NCBI GenBank assembly: GCA_036489495.1
Contig: DASXFR010000102.1
Span: 1 to 33,298, forward strand
Source of the DNA: DASZIT01 sp036489495
GTDB taxonomy: Bacteria > Actinomycetota > Acidimicrobiia > Acidimicrobiales > RAAP-2
Direction: 5' to 3'
Length of the DNA: 33,298 bases
This document shows, in pieces, positions 23,602 through 30,838 of this stretch. Numbering within the stretch: the first letter of the stretch is position 1; each line of letters opens with the position of its first letter. The translations under genes were made by a program, and so were the position numbers. Below the pieces are notes generated by a model. The model was not told the origin of the DNA. It did no database searches and was given only the letters and a program-made list of their open reading frames with translations.

Positions 23602-24465
23602 ATGGCCGACATCACCCCCGACCCGGATGCCTCCGTCGATGGGCCCGAACCCCTCTCGCTGGCCAACGTCGGCGGGAGGCTGGTGCGGGCCGCGCCCGGA
23701 CTGGTCCGCCTCGCCGCCGTCTCCGGATGGCACGTGGCCGAGTGGGCGGCGCGGACGTCGGTCGAAACCGCCGGCGAGGTCGTCTCGGCGCTGGCATCGG
23801 GCACCGTGCCCACCCAAACGGTCCGGGACCTGACGTCGGACCTGCGATCGATCGGACGCCAGGCCCTCGGCCGGTCCAGCCCCGAAGACGAGCCGGTGCC
23901 ACCCGGACGGGCGAGCCCGCCCGGCCTCGACACCGAGAGACTCCGGGCGATGGGGACCGAACTGCTCTATCGCTCCGCCGACGTCTGGCTGACCGACGAC
24001 GTGCATCCGGCCTACGAGCGGATCCTCGGGGAGATGGCCCCCGACGAGGCTCGGATCCTGCGCTTCCTGGCCCTGGAGGGTCCCCAGCCGGCCGTCGACA
24101 TCCGCACCGGCCGTCCGCTCGGCATCGGTTCAGAGCTCGTCGCCGGCGGCCTGTCGATGATCGGCTTGCGATCCGGCGTCAGGAGTCTGGCGCGAACCAA
24201 CGCCTATCAGAACAACCTCTTCCGGCTCGGCCTCATCTGGTTCTCCCGCGAGGAAGTCGATCCGGTTCGCTACCAGGTGGTCGAGGTCCAGCCGGATGTG
24301 GCCGAGGCGATCAAGCAGGCGGGGCGAATGCCGAAGATCGTGCGTCGGAGCATCCACCTGACCCCCTTCGGGGAGGACTTCTGTCAGGTGTGTCTGCCGG
24401 TTGGCGACGGGAGCGTCCGAACCAACGGGAAGGACCCGGAGGGTGGAAGCCGTCCCGAGGGTTGA
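23602..24465 (+). CDS. Abi-alpha/DUF4393-like protein
   Basis: A 287-residue protein. The C-terminal half matches my recollection of the Abi-alpha (DUF4393) family: VHPAYERILGEMAPDEARIL followed by RFLALEGP, an insertion, then NAYQNNLFRLGLIWFSREEV and a final IHLTPFGEDFCQVCLP. The N-terminal half (about 1-115) is helical, rich in Ala/Val and not recognised. The family name comes from one lactococcal abortive-infection protein; most members have no demonstrated function, so a defence role should not be assumed. No signal peptide is seen. It is coupled to the DUF445 membrane protein upstream and converges on egtD with stops nine bases apart. Confidence 0.72.
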   Translation: MADITPDPDASVDGPEPLSLANVGGRLVRAAPGLVRLAAVSGWHVAEWAARTSVETAGEVVSALASGTVPTQTVRDLTSDLRSIGRQALGRSSPEDEPVPPGRASPPGLDTERLRAMGTELLYRSADVWLTDDVHPAYERILGEMAPDEARILRFLALEGPQPAVDIRTGRPLGIGSELVAGGLSMIGLRSGVRSLARTNAYQNNLFRLGLIWFSREEVDPVRYQVVEVQPDVAEAIKQAGRMPKIVRRSIHLTPFGEDFCQVCLPVGDGSVRTNGKDPEGGSRPEG

Positions 24466-24473
24466 GGGGGCCC

Positions 24474-25487
24474 TCAGCAGTACGGGTGGCAGAGCGTCAT
24501 CAGGAACTCGTCACCGTCCGAGGCCCAGGTCGCATCGATGACGAATCCGCAGGCCACCAGCTCCGCTTCGACCGCCTCCGGCGTGAACTTGGTGCTGATC
24601 TCGGTGAGCATCTCCTCGCCGGCGGCGAAGGTGATGTCGAGGTCGAGGTCGAGGTCGGCGAGGTGGATGGACTGGGCGCGGCTGGCCCGGAGCCACATTT
24701 CGATCCGGTGCTCATCCGGGTTCCACTTGGCCACGTGCTCGAACTCGGACGGGTCGAAGTCGGCGCCGAGCTCGCGGTTGAGCACGTGGAGCACATTGCG
24801 GTTGAACTCGGCGGTGACCCCGGCGGCATCGTCGTAGGCGGCGATCAACGGCTCCGGGTCCTTCACCAGGTCGGTGCCCAGCAGGAACCGGTCGCCGGAA
24901 TCCATGATGCAGTCGAGGTCGACCAGGAACCGCCGGCATTGGGCCGGCTCGAGATTGCCGATGGTGCCGCCGAGGAAGGCGAAGAGCCGGCGGCCGCCGG
25001 TCGGCAGCCGCCCGAGGTGGCGGTGGAAGTCACCGACCACCGCGTTGACCTCCAGGCCGGGATAGTCCCGGGCCAGCCCATTGGCTGCCGTCCGCAGGGT
25101 GGTGGCGCTGACGTCGAGGGGGATGTAACGGGCCAGACGGCCGGTCGCCTGCATGGCGTCGAGCAGCACCCGCGACTTCTCACAGGTGCCGGCTCCCAGC
25201 TCGACCAGGGTGTCGGCGTCGGACAGGAGGGCCATGTCCTTGGCGTGGGCGTCGAGGATGGATCGTTCGGCCCGGGTCGGGTAGTCCTCCGGCAGCCGGG
25301 TGATCTGGTCGAACAGCTGGCTGCCCCGGTCGTCGTAGAAGTAGACGGGGGGGAGCTGCTTCGGCGTGGAGGTGAGCCCCGTCCGCACGTCGTGTTCGAG
25401 GGTGTGGCGGAGATCGGCGTCGCTGAGATGGACGTCCAGCGTCGGGGCGACGACCGTCGATCCGGCCGTTCCGGTGGATTCAGACAT
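24474..25487 (-). CDS. egtD: L-histidine N(alpha)-methyltransferase EgtD
   Basis: A 337-residue SAM-dependent methyltransferase that trimethylates histidine to hercynine, the first step of ergothioneine synthesis. Signatures: PPVYFYDDRGSQLFDQITRL, PEDYPTRAERSIL, the SAM loop LVELGAGTCEKSRVLLDAM, IPLDVSATTLR, LFAFLGGTIGNLEPAQC, GDRFLLGTDLVKDPEPLIAAYDD, and the C-terminal AAGEEMLTEISTKF. I chose ATG 25487 because it overlaps the egtB stop and gives a family-length protein; the longer reading extends into egtB. It is the second gene of a two-gene unit. Confidence 0.97.
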   Translation of the reverse strand: MSESTGTAGSTVVAPTLDVHLSDADLRHTLEHDVRTGLTSTPKQLPPVYFYDDRGSQLFDQITRLPEDYPTRAERSILDAHAKDMALLSDADTLVELGAGTCEKSRVLLDAMQATGRLARYIPLDVSATTLRTAANGLARDYPGLEVNAVVGDFHRHLGRLPTGGRRLFAFLGGTIGNLEPAQCRRFLVDLDCIMDSGDRFLLGTDLVKDPEPLIAAYDDAAGVTAEFNRNVLHVLNRELGADFDPSEFEHVAKWNPDEHRIEMWLRASRAQSIHLADLDLDLDITFAAGEEMLTEISTKFTPEAVEAELVACGFVIDATWASDGDEFLMTLCHPYC

Positions 25488-26754
25488 TCCGGGCCAGCCG
25501 CAGGCCGGAAAATGCCCACCGGGCCGACGGGGGGAAGAAGTTCCGGTAGGTGGTGCGCAGGTGGCCTTCGGGGGTGACGCAGGATCCACCCCGGAGTACG
25601 TACTGGTTCACCATGAACTTTCCGTTGTACTCACCGACGGCACCGGCGGCGGTTTCGAACCCCGGATACGCCGCGTACGACGTCGACGTCCATCCCCACA
25701 CATCGCCGTACAGGCTGGGATCCCCCGATGGAGTTCCCTCCGGATCCAGCGGGGTGGGATGGAGCAACCCGGTGTCGAGGAAACGGCCGGCCTCGGCACC
25801 CGCGAATGCCGCCGTCTCCCACTCGGCCTCGGTGGGGAGGCGGGCCTCGGCCCAGCGGGCATAGGCGTCGGCCTCGTAGTAGCTGATGTGACAGACCGGC
25901 TCGTTGGGATGGACGGGCCGGGAGCCGCCGAGGGTGAAGATGTGCCACCGGTCGTCCACCTGGGTCCAGTACAACGGCGAATCCCACTCCTGGCTCCGGA
26001 TCGCCGCCCACCCGTCCGACAGCCACAACTCGGGCCGGTCGTACCCGCCGTCGGCGATGAACTCGAGCCAGTCCTGGCAGGTCACCGGTCGGTCAGCCAT
26101 GGCGAACGGGCTGAGAAGCTCGGTATGCCGCGGGCATTCGTTGTCGAACGCGAACCCGGGACCCTGATGCCCGATCTCCACCAGTCCGCCGGGATGCTCG
26201 GTCCAGGTCGGCGGGCACAGCGGCCGGCTCTGGGGGTCGGGGGCCGCCAGGCTGGCGTAGGCGGGACGGAGGGGGTTCCGCCACAGCACGTTCTTGATGT
26301 CCATGAGCAGGAGCTCCTGATGTTGCTGCTCGTGGTGGATGCCGAGATCGATCAACCCGACGGTCGGCCGCTCGAGCGGCTCGCCCAGCAACTGCTCCAT
26401 GGCCGCGTCGACATGGGCGCGGTACTGGGCGATCTCCTTGACCCCCGGCCGGGACAGCAGTCCGCGCTGGTCGCGGGGGTAGGGAGTGCCGACCCCCTCG
26501 TAGTACGAGTTGAACAGGTACTCGTAGGCCGGGTGGAAATGGTCGTATCCCTTCAAATTGGGGCTGAGCAGAAAAGTCTCGAAAAACCACGAAGTGTGGG
26601 CGCGATGCCACTTGGTGGGACTCACGTCGGGCATCGGCTGGACCGTCTGATCCTCGGCGGACAGGGGGGCGGCCAGCGTGTCGGTCAACGCCCGCGTGCG
26701 GAGAAATCGCCCGGTCAGAGACATGTTGTTCGCGTTCACCAACAGATTGGGCAT
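25480..26754 (-). CDS. egtB: Ergothioneine biosynthesis protein EgtB (hercynine oxygenase)
   Basis: A 424-residue non-haem iron sulfoxide synthase that joins hercynine to a thiol donor. The N-terminal DinB-like domain supplies the iron ligands: a His in PTKWHRAHTSWFFE and H141/H145 in HHEQQHQELLLMDI. The C-terminal formylglycine-generating-enzyme/sulfatase-modifying domain shows LPTEAEWETAAFAG, VWGWTSTSYAAYPGF, QYVLRGGSCVTPEGHLR and the closing FPPSARWAFSGLRLARNV. ATG 26754 has GGAG properly spaced. There is no egtA, egtC or egtE in the window. The closing motif resembles EgtB types that take cysteine directly, rather than the mycobacterial gamma-glutamylcysteine type. That assignment is from memory of the family and remains tentative. 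Confidence 0.95.
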   Translation of the reverse strand: MPNLLVNANNMSLTGRFLRTRALTDTLAAPLSAEDQTVQPMPDVSPTKWHRAHTSWFFETFLLSPNLKGYDHFHPAYEYLFNSYYEGVGTPYPRDQRGLLSRPGVKEIAQYRAHVDAAMEQLLGEPLERPTVGLIDLGIHHEQQHQELLLMDIKNVLWRNPLRPAYASLAAPDPQSRPLCPPTWTEHPGGLVEIGHQGPGFAFDNECPRHTELLSPFAMADRPVTCQDWLEFIADGGYDRPELWLSDGWAAIRSQEWDSPLYWTQVDDRWHIFTLGGSRPVHPNEPVCHISYYEADAYARWAEARLPTEAEWETAAFAGAEAGRFLDTGLLHPTPLDPEGTPSGDPSLYGDVWGWTSTSYAAYPGFETAAGAVGEYNGKFMVNQYVLRGGSCVTPEGHLRTTYRNFFPPSARWAFSGLRLARNV

Positions 26755-26821
26755 AGCTGCTCCTCAGCTGTTGCAATCAGGGTCGAGACGGCCGGCAGGG
26801 GCCTGGGTGGACCGTCAGTCC

Positions 26822-26851
26822 TTTAACTTACCCTTTTGTGGTTCGTTTCAA
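26822..26851 (-). promoter_or_regulatory. Candidate promoter of egtB-egtD
   Basis: On the minus strand TTGAAA (26851-26846) is followed by TAAGTT (26830-26825, 15-base spacer) or GTTAAA (26827-26822, 18-base spacer). This is an AT-rich island about 70 bases upstream of the egtB start in otherwise GC-rich intergenic DNA. Judged by consensus only. Confidence 0.45.
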
Positions 26852-26911
26852 GCCTCGCGGAGGATGACCGGTCCGATGGGGGATCCGGCCCCGGGCGGCA
26901 GGGCTCCCGAT

Positions 26912-26992
26912 CCGGGAAAAATGATCCCGGCGAAGTGTCGATCGGGCCCGGTCCCGTTCGTAGTTGTGGTGAGGGCCGGCAGGTGGCCGGCC
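26912..26992 (+). promoter_or_regulatory. Two hairpins upstream of the DHFR-like gene
   Basis: CCGGGA (26912-26917) pairs with TCCCGG (26925-26930) across a seven-base AT-rich loop. GGCCGGC (26974-26980) pairs with GCCGGCC (26986-26992) across loop AGGTG and ends eight bases before the GGAGGAAAGG ribosome-binding site. They could shape the 5' leader; no known riboswitch is recognised. The rest of the 258-base gap between egtB and this gene holds no gene. Confidence 0.4.
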
Positions 26993-27012
26993 ACGACAAG
27001 GGAGGAAAGGCC

Positions 27013-27582
27013 ATGAGCAGGATCGTTGTCACAGAGTTCATGTCGCTGGACGGGGTGATGGAAGACCCGGGTGGCGCGGAGGGGACCGAGCATGGGGGTT
27101 GGACCTTCAAATTCGAGCGTGGCCCCGAAGGGGGCAAGTTCAAAGTCGACGAACTGATGTCTGCCGACGCCCTCCTCCTTGGGAGGGTGACCTATCAGGC
27201 CTTCGCCGCCGCCTGGCCGTCGATGGGCGGCGACGAGTTCGGCGAGCGTATGAACCGCGTCCCCAAGTACGTGGTCTCGTCGTCGCTGAAAGACGCGGAG
27301 GCGACCTGGGGCGACACCACCGTTCTCCGGGGCGACGTGGTGGCCGAGATCACCAGGCTGAAGTCGGAGCCCGGCGGCGACCTCCTGGTCGAGGGGAGCA
27401 GCCAGCTCGTTCACACCCTGGCCGAGAACGGACTGGTGGACGAGTACCGCCTGATGGTGTTCCCGATCATCCTCGGGAGCGGCAAGCGGGTCTTTCCCGA
27501 CGCCGACGCCATGGCCGAGCTCTCGCTCACCACCCACGCCGTCGAGGGCGGCACGCTGCTGCTGACCTACCAGCCGTCCTAA
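27013..27582 (+). CDS. Dihydrofolate reductase family protein (RibD C-terminal domain)
   Basis: A 189-residue reductase-fold protein. It opens with MSRIVVTEFMSLDGVMEDPG, a hallmark of the YyaP/YwjB-type RibD_C family. It continues with ALLLGRVTYQAFAAAWPSM and PKYVVSSSLKDAEATWGDTT. The cofactor-side signature is GDLLVEGSSQLVHTLAENGL, followed by DEYRLMVFPIILGSGKRVF. The fold binds NADPH in DHFR and RibD, but most stand-alone members have no assigned substrate. ATG 27013 has a strong GGAGGAAAGG upstream. No folate or riboflavin gene is adjacent, so no pathway is proposed. Confidence 0.92.
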   Translation: MSRIVVTEFMSLDGVMEDPGGAEGTEHGGWTFKFERGPEGGKFKVDELMSADALLLGRVTYQAFAAAWPSMGGDEFGERMNRVPKYVVSSSLKDAEATWGDTTVLRGDVVAEITRLKSEPGGDLLVEGSSQLVHTLAENGLVDEYRLMVFPIILGSGKRVFPDADAMAELSLTTHAVEGGTLLLTYQPS

Positions 27583-27613
27583 CCGACACCGCCGGGAGGG
27601 GGCGCCCCCTTCG

Positions 27614-27686
27614 AGCCGGCGGTGGGAATCGAACCCACGACCTGATGATTACAAATCATCTGCGCTACCAACTGCGCCACACCGGC
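27614..27686 (-). tRNA. tRNA-Thr(UGU)
   Basis: A complete 73-base cloverleaf on the minus strand. Acceptor GCCGGTG pairs with CGCCGGC (one G-T pair). D-arm GCGC with loop AGTTGGTA and GCGC. Anticodon stem GATGA/TCATC with loop TTTGTAA, giving anticodon TGT after the conserved T33. Variable loop AGGTC. T-arm GTGGG with TTCGATT and CCCAC. Discriminator base is T. CCA is not encoded; the next bases on the tRNA strand are CGA. It reads ACA codons. It stands alone, between the DHFR-like gene and the LytR_C gene. Confidence 0.97.
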
Positions 27687-27832
27687 CACGAACCGGGAAG
27701 GCCCGATTCCTGGCCAAGCTTACCGGTCGAAGGGCGGTGAATCCGGGCTTGGCCGGGGGCACCGCCGGCCGGCCTATCTCTCAAATCCGAAGCGCTTGCG
27801 CCAGAACTCCCTGGTTGGCAGGCTGGACCGGA

Positions 27833-28474
27833 ATGACCAACCCATCCGAACATGGCGGGAACCCGTCGGAGCCCGGTGCCGACGGGGAGCGCCCGCCCAT
27901 GATCGGTCGGGCGGCGATGGTCCTCATCGTGTTCATCATCGCCACCGCGGTGTCCCTCCGTTACGTCCATGCCGCCACCCCGTCGTCGTCGGCTGCCTCC
28001 GCCTCCACCGCCACCACCCGAGCCGGCACCGCGACCACCACGCCGGCCGGGCACGGCACCACCACCACGACCACCACCACGCCGCCGTCCAAGGTGCCGG
28101 TGGTGGTGGCCAACGGGTCGAATGTCTCCGGAGCGGCCGGCTCGATCTCCACCGAACTTCAGGCGGCCGGTTGGCAGATCCTCCCGGCGGAGAACGCCAC
28201 CTCCAACGTCAGCGCCTCGGTCGTCTACTACGTGGCCGGGCTCCAACCATCGGCCGCCGCCATCGCCAGGTTCCTCGGGGTTCCGAGCAGCGAGGTCCAG
28301 CCGCTGACCTCTGCCGCCCCGGTCGGCGCGGTCGGGACCGCCCAAGTGGTGGTGGTGGTCGGGCCGGACGTGGCGTCAAAGATCGGGCAGACGACAACCA
28401 CCACGACCACCCACCCGGCCACCACTACCACCCGGGCCCACTCGAGCACGACCACCACCAAGGCCAAGTCCTGA
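27833..28474 (+). CDS. LytR_C domain membrane-anchored envelope protein
   Basis: A 213-residue protein: a short cytosolic N-terminus, one membrane helix (MIGRAAMVLIVFIIATAVSL, about 23-42), a Thr/Ser/Ala-rich linker, a LytR_C-type domain (KVPVVVANGSNVSGAAGSIS, then TELQAAGWQIL, YYVAGLQPSAAAIARFLGV, and VVVVVGPDVASKI), and a second Thr/Lys-rich tail. LytR_C domains are usually attached to cell-wall ligases of the LCP family; this one has no catalytic domain. Both flanks contain long runs of ACC/ACG codons. Start ATG 27833 has a weak ribosome site; ATG 27899, just before the helix, has GGGGAG and is an alternative. The stop overlaps a possible CTG start of otsB. Confidence 0.8.
   Translation: MTNPSEHGGNPSEPGADGERPPMIGRAAMVLIVFIIATAVSLRYVHAATPSSSAASASTATTRAGTATTTPAGHGTTTTTTTTPPSKVPVVVANGSNVSGAAGSISTELQAAGWQILPAENATSNVSASVVYYVAGLQPSAAAIARFLGVPSSEVQPLTSAAPVGAVGTAQVVVVVGPDVASKIGQTTTTTTTHPATTTTRAHSSTTTTKAKS
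28059..28083 (+). repeat. ACC/ACG triplet microsatellite inside the LytR_C gene
   Basis: A run of ACC/ACG triplets encodes eight consecutive threonines in the linker after the membrane helix. A second such run lies near the 3' end of the gene (about 28393-28463). Such triplet tracts are prone to in-frame length change by slippage. Confidence 0.7.
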
Positions 28475-28515
28475 GCCACAGAAACGCCGACCGGCCCGAC
28501 CTCCCACCCGAGGTC

Positions 28516-29298
28516 GTGGCGGCATTGGCTCCACTGGTGGACGACCCGGCGGCCACCGCCATTCTCACCGACTTCGACGGCACCCTGGCCCCGATCATCA
28601 CCGACCCGGCCGGGGTCCAACCGCTGCCCGGGGTCGGCGCCACCCTCAACCAGCTCTCCGACCGGTTCGGGATGGTGGCGGTGGTCTCCGGCCGGCCGGT
28701 GTCGTTCCTGGCCGACCGGCTGGGGCCGGCGGCCCGGCTCCGATTGGTGGGCCTCTACGGGCTCGAGCGATCGGAGGGTCCCGGCCAGGTGGCCACCGCC
28801 CCCGGGGCGGAGGAGTGGCGCCGGGTGGTGGAGGCCAGCGTGGCCCGCCTGGAGTCCGGGGCTCCGGTCGGAGTCAGCGTCGAGGCGAAGGGGCTGGCCG
28901 TCACCGTCCACTGGCGACGGGACCCGGCCCGGGCCGGAACGGCTGTGGCGCTGGCTGAGGCCGAGGCGGAGGCCAGCGGCCTCGAGGCCCACCGGGGACG
29001 GATGAGCATCGAGCTACGACCACCGCTGTCCATCGACAAGGGCTCGGTGGCCGCCGACCTGATCGAGGGCTACCAAGCCGCCTGCTTCCTGGGCGACGAC
29101 CTCGGGGATCTCCCGGCGTTTGCCGCCCTCGACCGCGCCGCCGACGCCCGGGGGACCTTCACGGTCAAGGTGGCCGCCGTCGATGACGAGAGCTCGCCGG
29201 CGATGACGGCGGCCGCCGACGTGGTGGTCGGCGGTCCTCAAGGGGCGCTGGCGGTGCTCGGCTGGCTGGCCGATCGGGCATCGGCCGGCTCCGGTTGA
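28516..29298 (+). CDS. otsB: Trehalose-6-phosphate phosphatase
   Basis: HAD-superfamily phosphatase that releases trehalose from trehalose 6-phosphate. Motif I is ILTDFDGTLAPIITDPAG. Motif II and the substrate region are MVAVVSGRPVSFLADRLG and LVGLYGLERS. The cap-domain pair is VSVEAKGLAVTVHWRR and SIELRPPLSIDKGSV. The final motif is CFLGDDLGDLPAFAAL. The GTG at 28516 gives 260 residues. The frame stays open upstream to a CTG at 28471 that overlaps the LytR_C stop as CTGA, so translation may begin earlier. Its partner otsA faces it from the other strand, stops ten bases apart, so the two trehalose genes are close but independently transcribed. Confidence 0.94.
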   Translation: MAALAPLVDDPAATAILTDFDGTLAPIITDPAGVQPLPGVGATLNQLSDRFGMVAVVSGRPVSFLADRLGPAARLRLVGLYGLERSEGPGQVATAPGAEEWRRVVEASVARLESGAPVGVSVEAKGLAVTVHWRRDPARAGTAVALAEAEAEASGLEAHRGRMSIELRPPLSIDKGSVAADLIEGYQAACFLGDDLGDLPAFAALDRAADARGTFTVKVAAVDDESSPAMTAAADVVVGGPQGALAVLGWLADRASAGSG

Positions 29299-29307
29299 CC
29301 TCGAGGG

Positions 29308-30735
29308 TCAGTCGGCGGCGTCGAGCAGGTCGCCCAGCCACGCGCGGGGTGGCCGGCTGAGGATGATCTCTCGCAGGGTCTTGGCCAGGGCGGCCCGCTC
29401 GCCGTCCTCCATGGCCAACGCCTGGGCCAACACCGACACCGTGCCGCCGACGTCGAACGGGTTGACCTCCAGTACCCCGGGCCAGAGCTCCTCGTAGGCA
29501 CCGGCTTCCCGGGACAGGGCCACCACCCCGTTACGGGTGTTGACCAGCGGACCCTCCTTGCACACCAGGTTCAACCCGTCGCGGATCGGATTGACCAGCA
29601 GGACGTCGTAACGGGTGAGGGCGGCGACCGACGACGGGTAGTCGTCCTCGACCATCAGCAGGATCGGCGTCCAGTCCGGGGTGGACCACTGCTCGTTGAT
29701 GCGGGCCACGTTGGACTCGACTTCGTTCTGGTAGGCGAGGTACTCGGCCAGACCCTGGCGGGAGGGATAAGCCATGGCCACGAAGACGACCTTCTCGCGG
29801 AGTTGGGGTTGCTGTTCGAGCAGCTCCTCGAACGCCCAGAACCCGCGGAGGAGGTTCTTGGACAGCTCCATCCGGTCCACCCGCACGATGACCTGGCGGT
29901 CGGCGCCGCCGATGGCCTCCTCCAGCGCCACCAGCGCATCGCGTACCTCCGGCTCGGCGGCGCTGACGGCCAGCTGGTCGGGATCGGGGGTGAGCGCCGA
30001 GGTGAAGGTGGAGATCCCGTCGCCCCCCCGGGGCGGGCCGGTCCCGAGTTCGAGCTGGCAGGCCCGGTAGCCGGCGGCCCAGCGGTCGCAGTGGAAGCCG
30101 CGGGCGTGGTAGCCGGCCATCCCGGCCAGCAGCTCCTCGGCCACCGACACCGGCAACATCCGCAGCGCTGACGGGTCGGCGAACGGGGTGTGGGTGAAGT
30201 GGACGGTGCGGAGGTCGGGCCGGACCCCGAGGAGCTCGGAGCCCAGCAGCGACAGGTGGTAGTCGTGGATGAGCACCCGCCCGCCGGACGGGGCCACCTC
30301 GGCCACCCGGTCGGCGAACATCCGGTTGTAGTCCCGGTAGGCCTCCCACGCCTCCGCCCAGTGTTCGTCGGACCGGGGCCGGCGGGCGGCGTCGAAGAGA
30401 TGGTGGTGGCAGAACCAGAGGGTGGCGTTGGAGACCACGTCGTAGGCCATCTGGTAGAGGGCCGGGTCGGGCTCCAACAGCTCGAGACGCAGTCCGGGCT
30501 CGGTGGCCAGACCCTCGGAGATGGCCATCCGGTCGGCGTCGCCGAGGGCGCAGGCCACCCAGGTGGCGCCGGTACCGGCGACCAGAGGGTGGAGGGAGCC
30601 GGCCAGGCCTCCTGCTGCCACCCCGGCCACCGGACGACCGTCTTCGAAGTGGAATGAGAGTGGGCCCCGGTTGGAGACGAGCACCGTGTCGGCGAGAGAA
30701 CCGTCGCCGGCAGGGACCGGGGGGACGGCTGCCAC
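29308..30735 (-). CDS. otsA: Alpha,alpha-trehalose-phosphate synthase
   Basis: A 475-residue GT20-family glycosyltransferase that joins a nucleotide-activated glucose with glucose 6-phosphate. Signatures: VLVSNRGPLSF at the N-terminus (sugar-phosphate loop), LIHDYHLSLLGSELLG, VHFTHTPFADPSALRMLP, the VRVDRMELSKNLLRGF nucleotide-sugar site, and YDVLLVNPIRDGLNLVCKEG near the C-terminus. The N-terminal loop reads S-N-R-G-P rather than the common S-N-R-x-P variants of enteric OtsA, as in other actinobacterial relatives. Start GTG 30735 precedes a short polar leader. With otsB it completes the OtsAB trehalose pathway. Confidence 0.93.
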   Translation of the reverse strand: MAAVPPVPAGDGSLADTVLVSNRGPLSFHFEDGRPVAGVAAGGLAGSLHPLVAGTGATWVACALGDADRMAISEGLATEPGLRLELLEPDPALYQMAYDVVSNATLWFCHHHLFDAARRPRSDEHWAEAWEAYRDYNRMFADRVAEVAPSGGRVLIHDYHLSLLGSELLGVRPDLRTVHFTHTPFADPSALRMLPVSVAEELLAGMAGYHARGFHCDRWAAGYRACQLELGTGPPRGGDGISTFTSALTPDPDQLAVSAAEPEVRDALVALEEAIGGADRQVIVRVDRMELSKNLLRGFWAFEELLEQQPQLREKVVFVAMAYPSRQGLAEYLAYQNEVESNVARINEQWSTPDWTPILLMVEDDYPSSVAALTRYDVLLVNPIRDGLNLVCKEGPLVNTRNGVVALSREAGAYEELWPGVLEVNPFDVGGTVSVLAQALAMEDGERAALAKTLREIILSRPPRAWLGDLLDAAD

Positions 30736-30799
30736 GCCCCGACCCTACCCCGGGGGGCCGGCTCTGAATCCCCGATTTCCAAGGCCGGCACCTGGCCAC

Positions 30800-30829
30800 T
30801 TGACAAGATAGTGAGTAACCACTCACAAT
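30800..30829 (+). promoter_or_regulatory. TetR promoter with embedded operator
   Basis: TTGACA (30800-30805, perfect -35) and CACAAT (30824-30829, -10-like) are 18 bases apart. Between and overlapping them lies the perfect inverted repeat GTGAGT-AACC-ACTCAC (30811-30826). Transcription would start near 30836, at or next to the start codon, which suggests a leaderless message. The site is well placed for autorepression. Confidence 0.75.
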
Positions 30830-30838
30830 GTGGGTGTG

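Noticed and set aside
23160..25577. Very long plus-strand open frame of about 800 codons across the DUF445, Abi-alpha and egtD genes
   Set aside because: It overlaps three genes with clear family signatures in other frames, is dominated by Arg/Gly/Pro, and shows no motif. Long antisense or off-frame openings are expected at this GC content.
28059..28463. Triplet-rich ACC/ACG tracts as a CRISPR-like or regulatory repeat array
   Set aside because: They are in frame, code for threonine, have no constant unit with unique spacers, and lie inside a convincing LytR_C gene.
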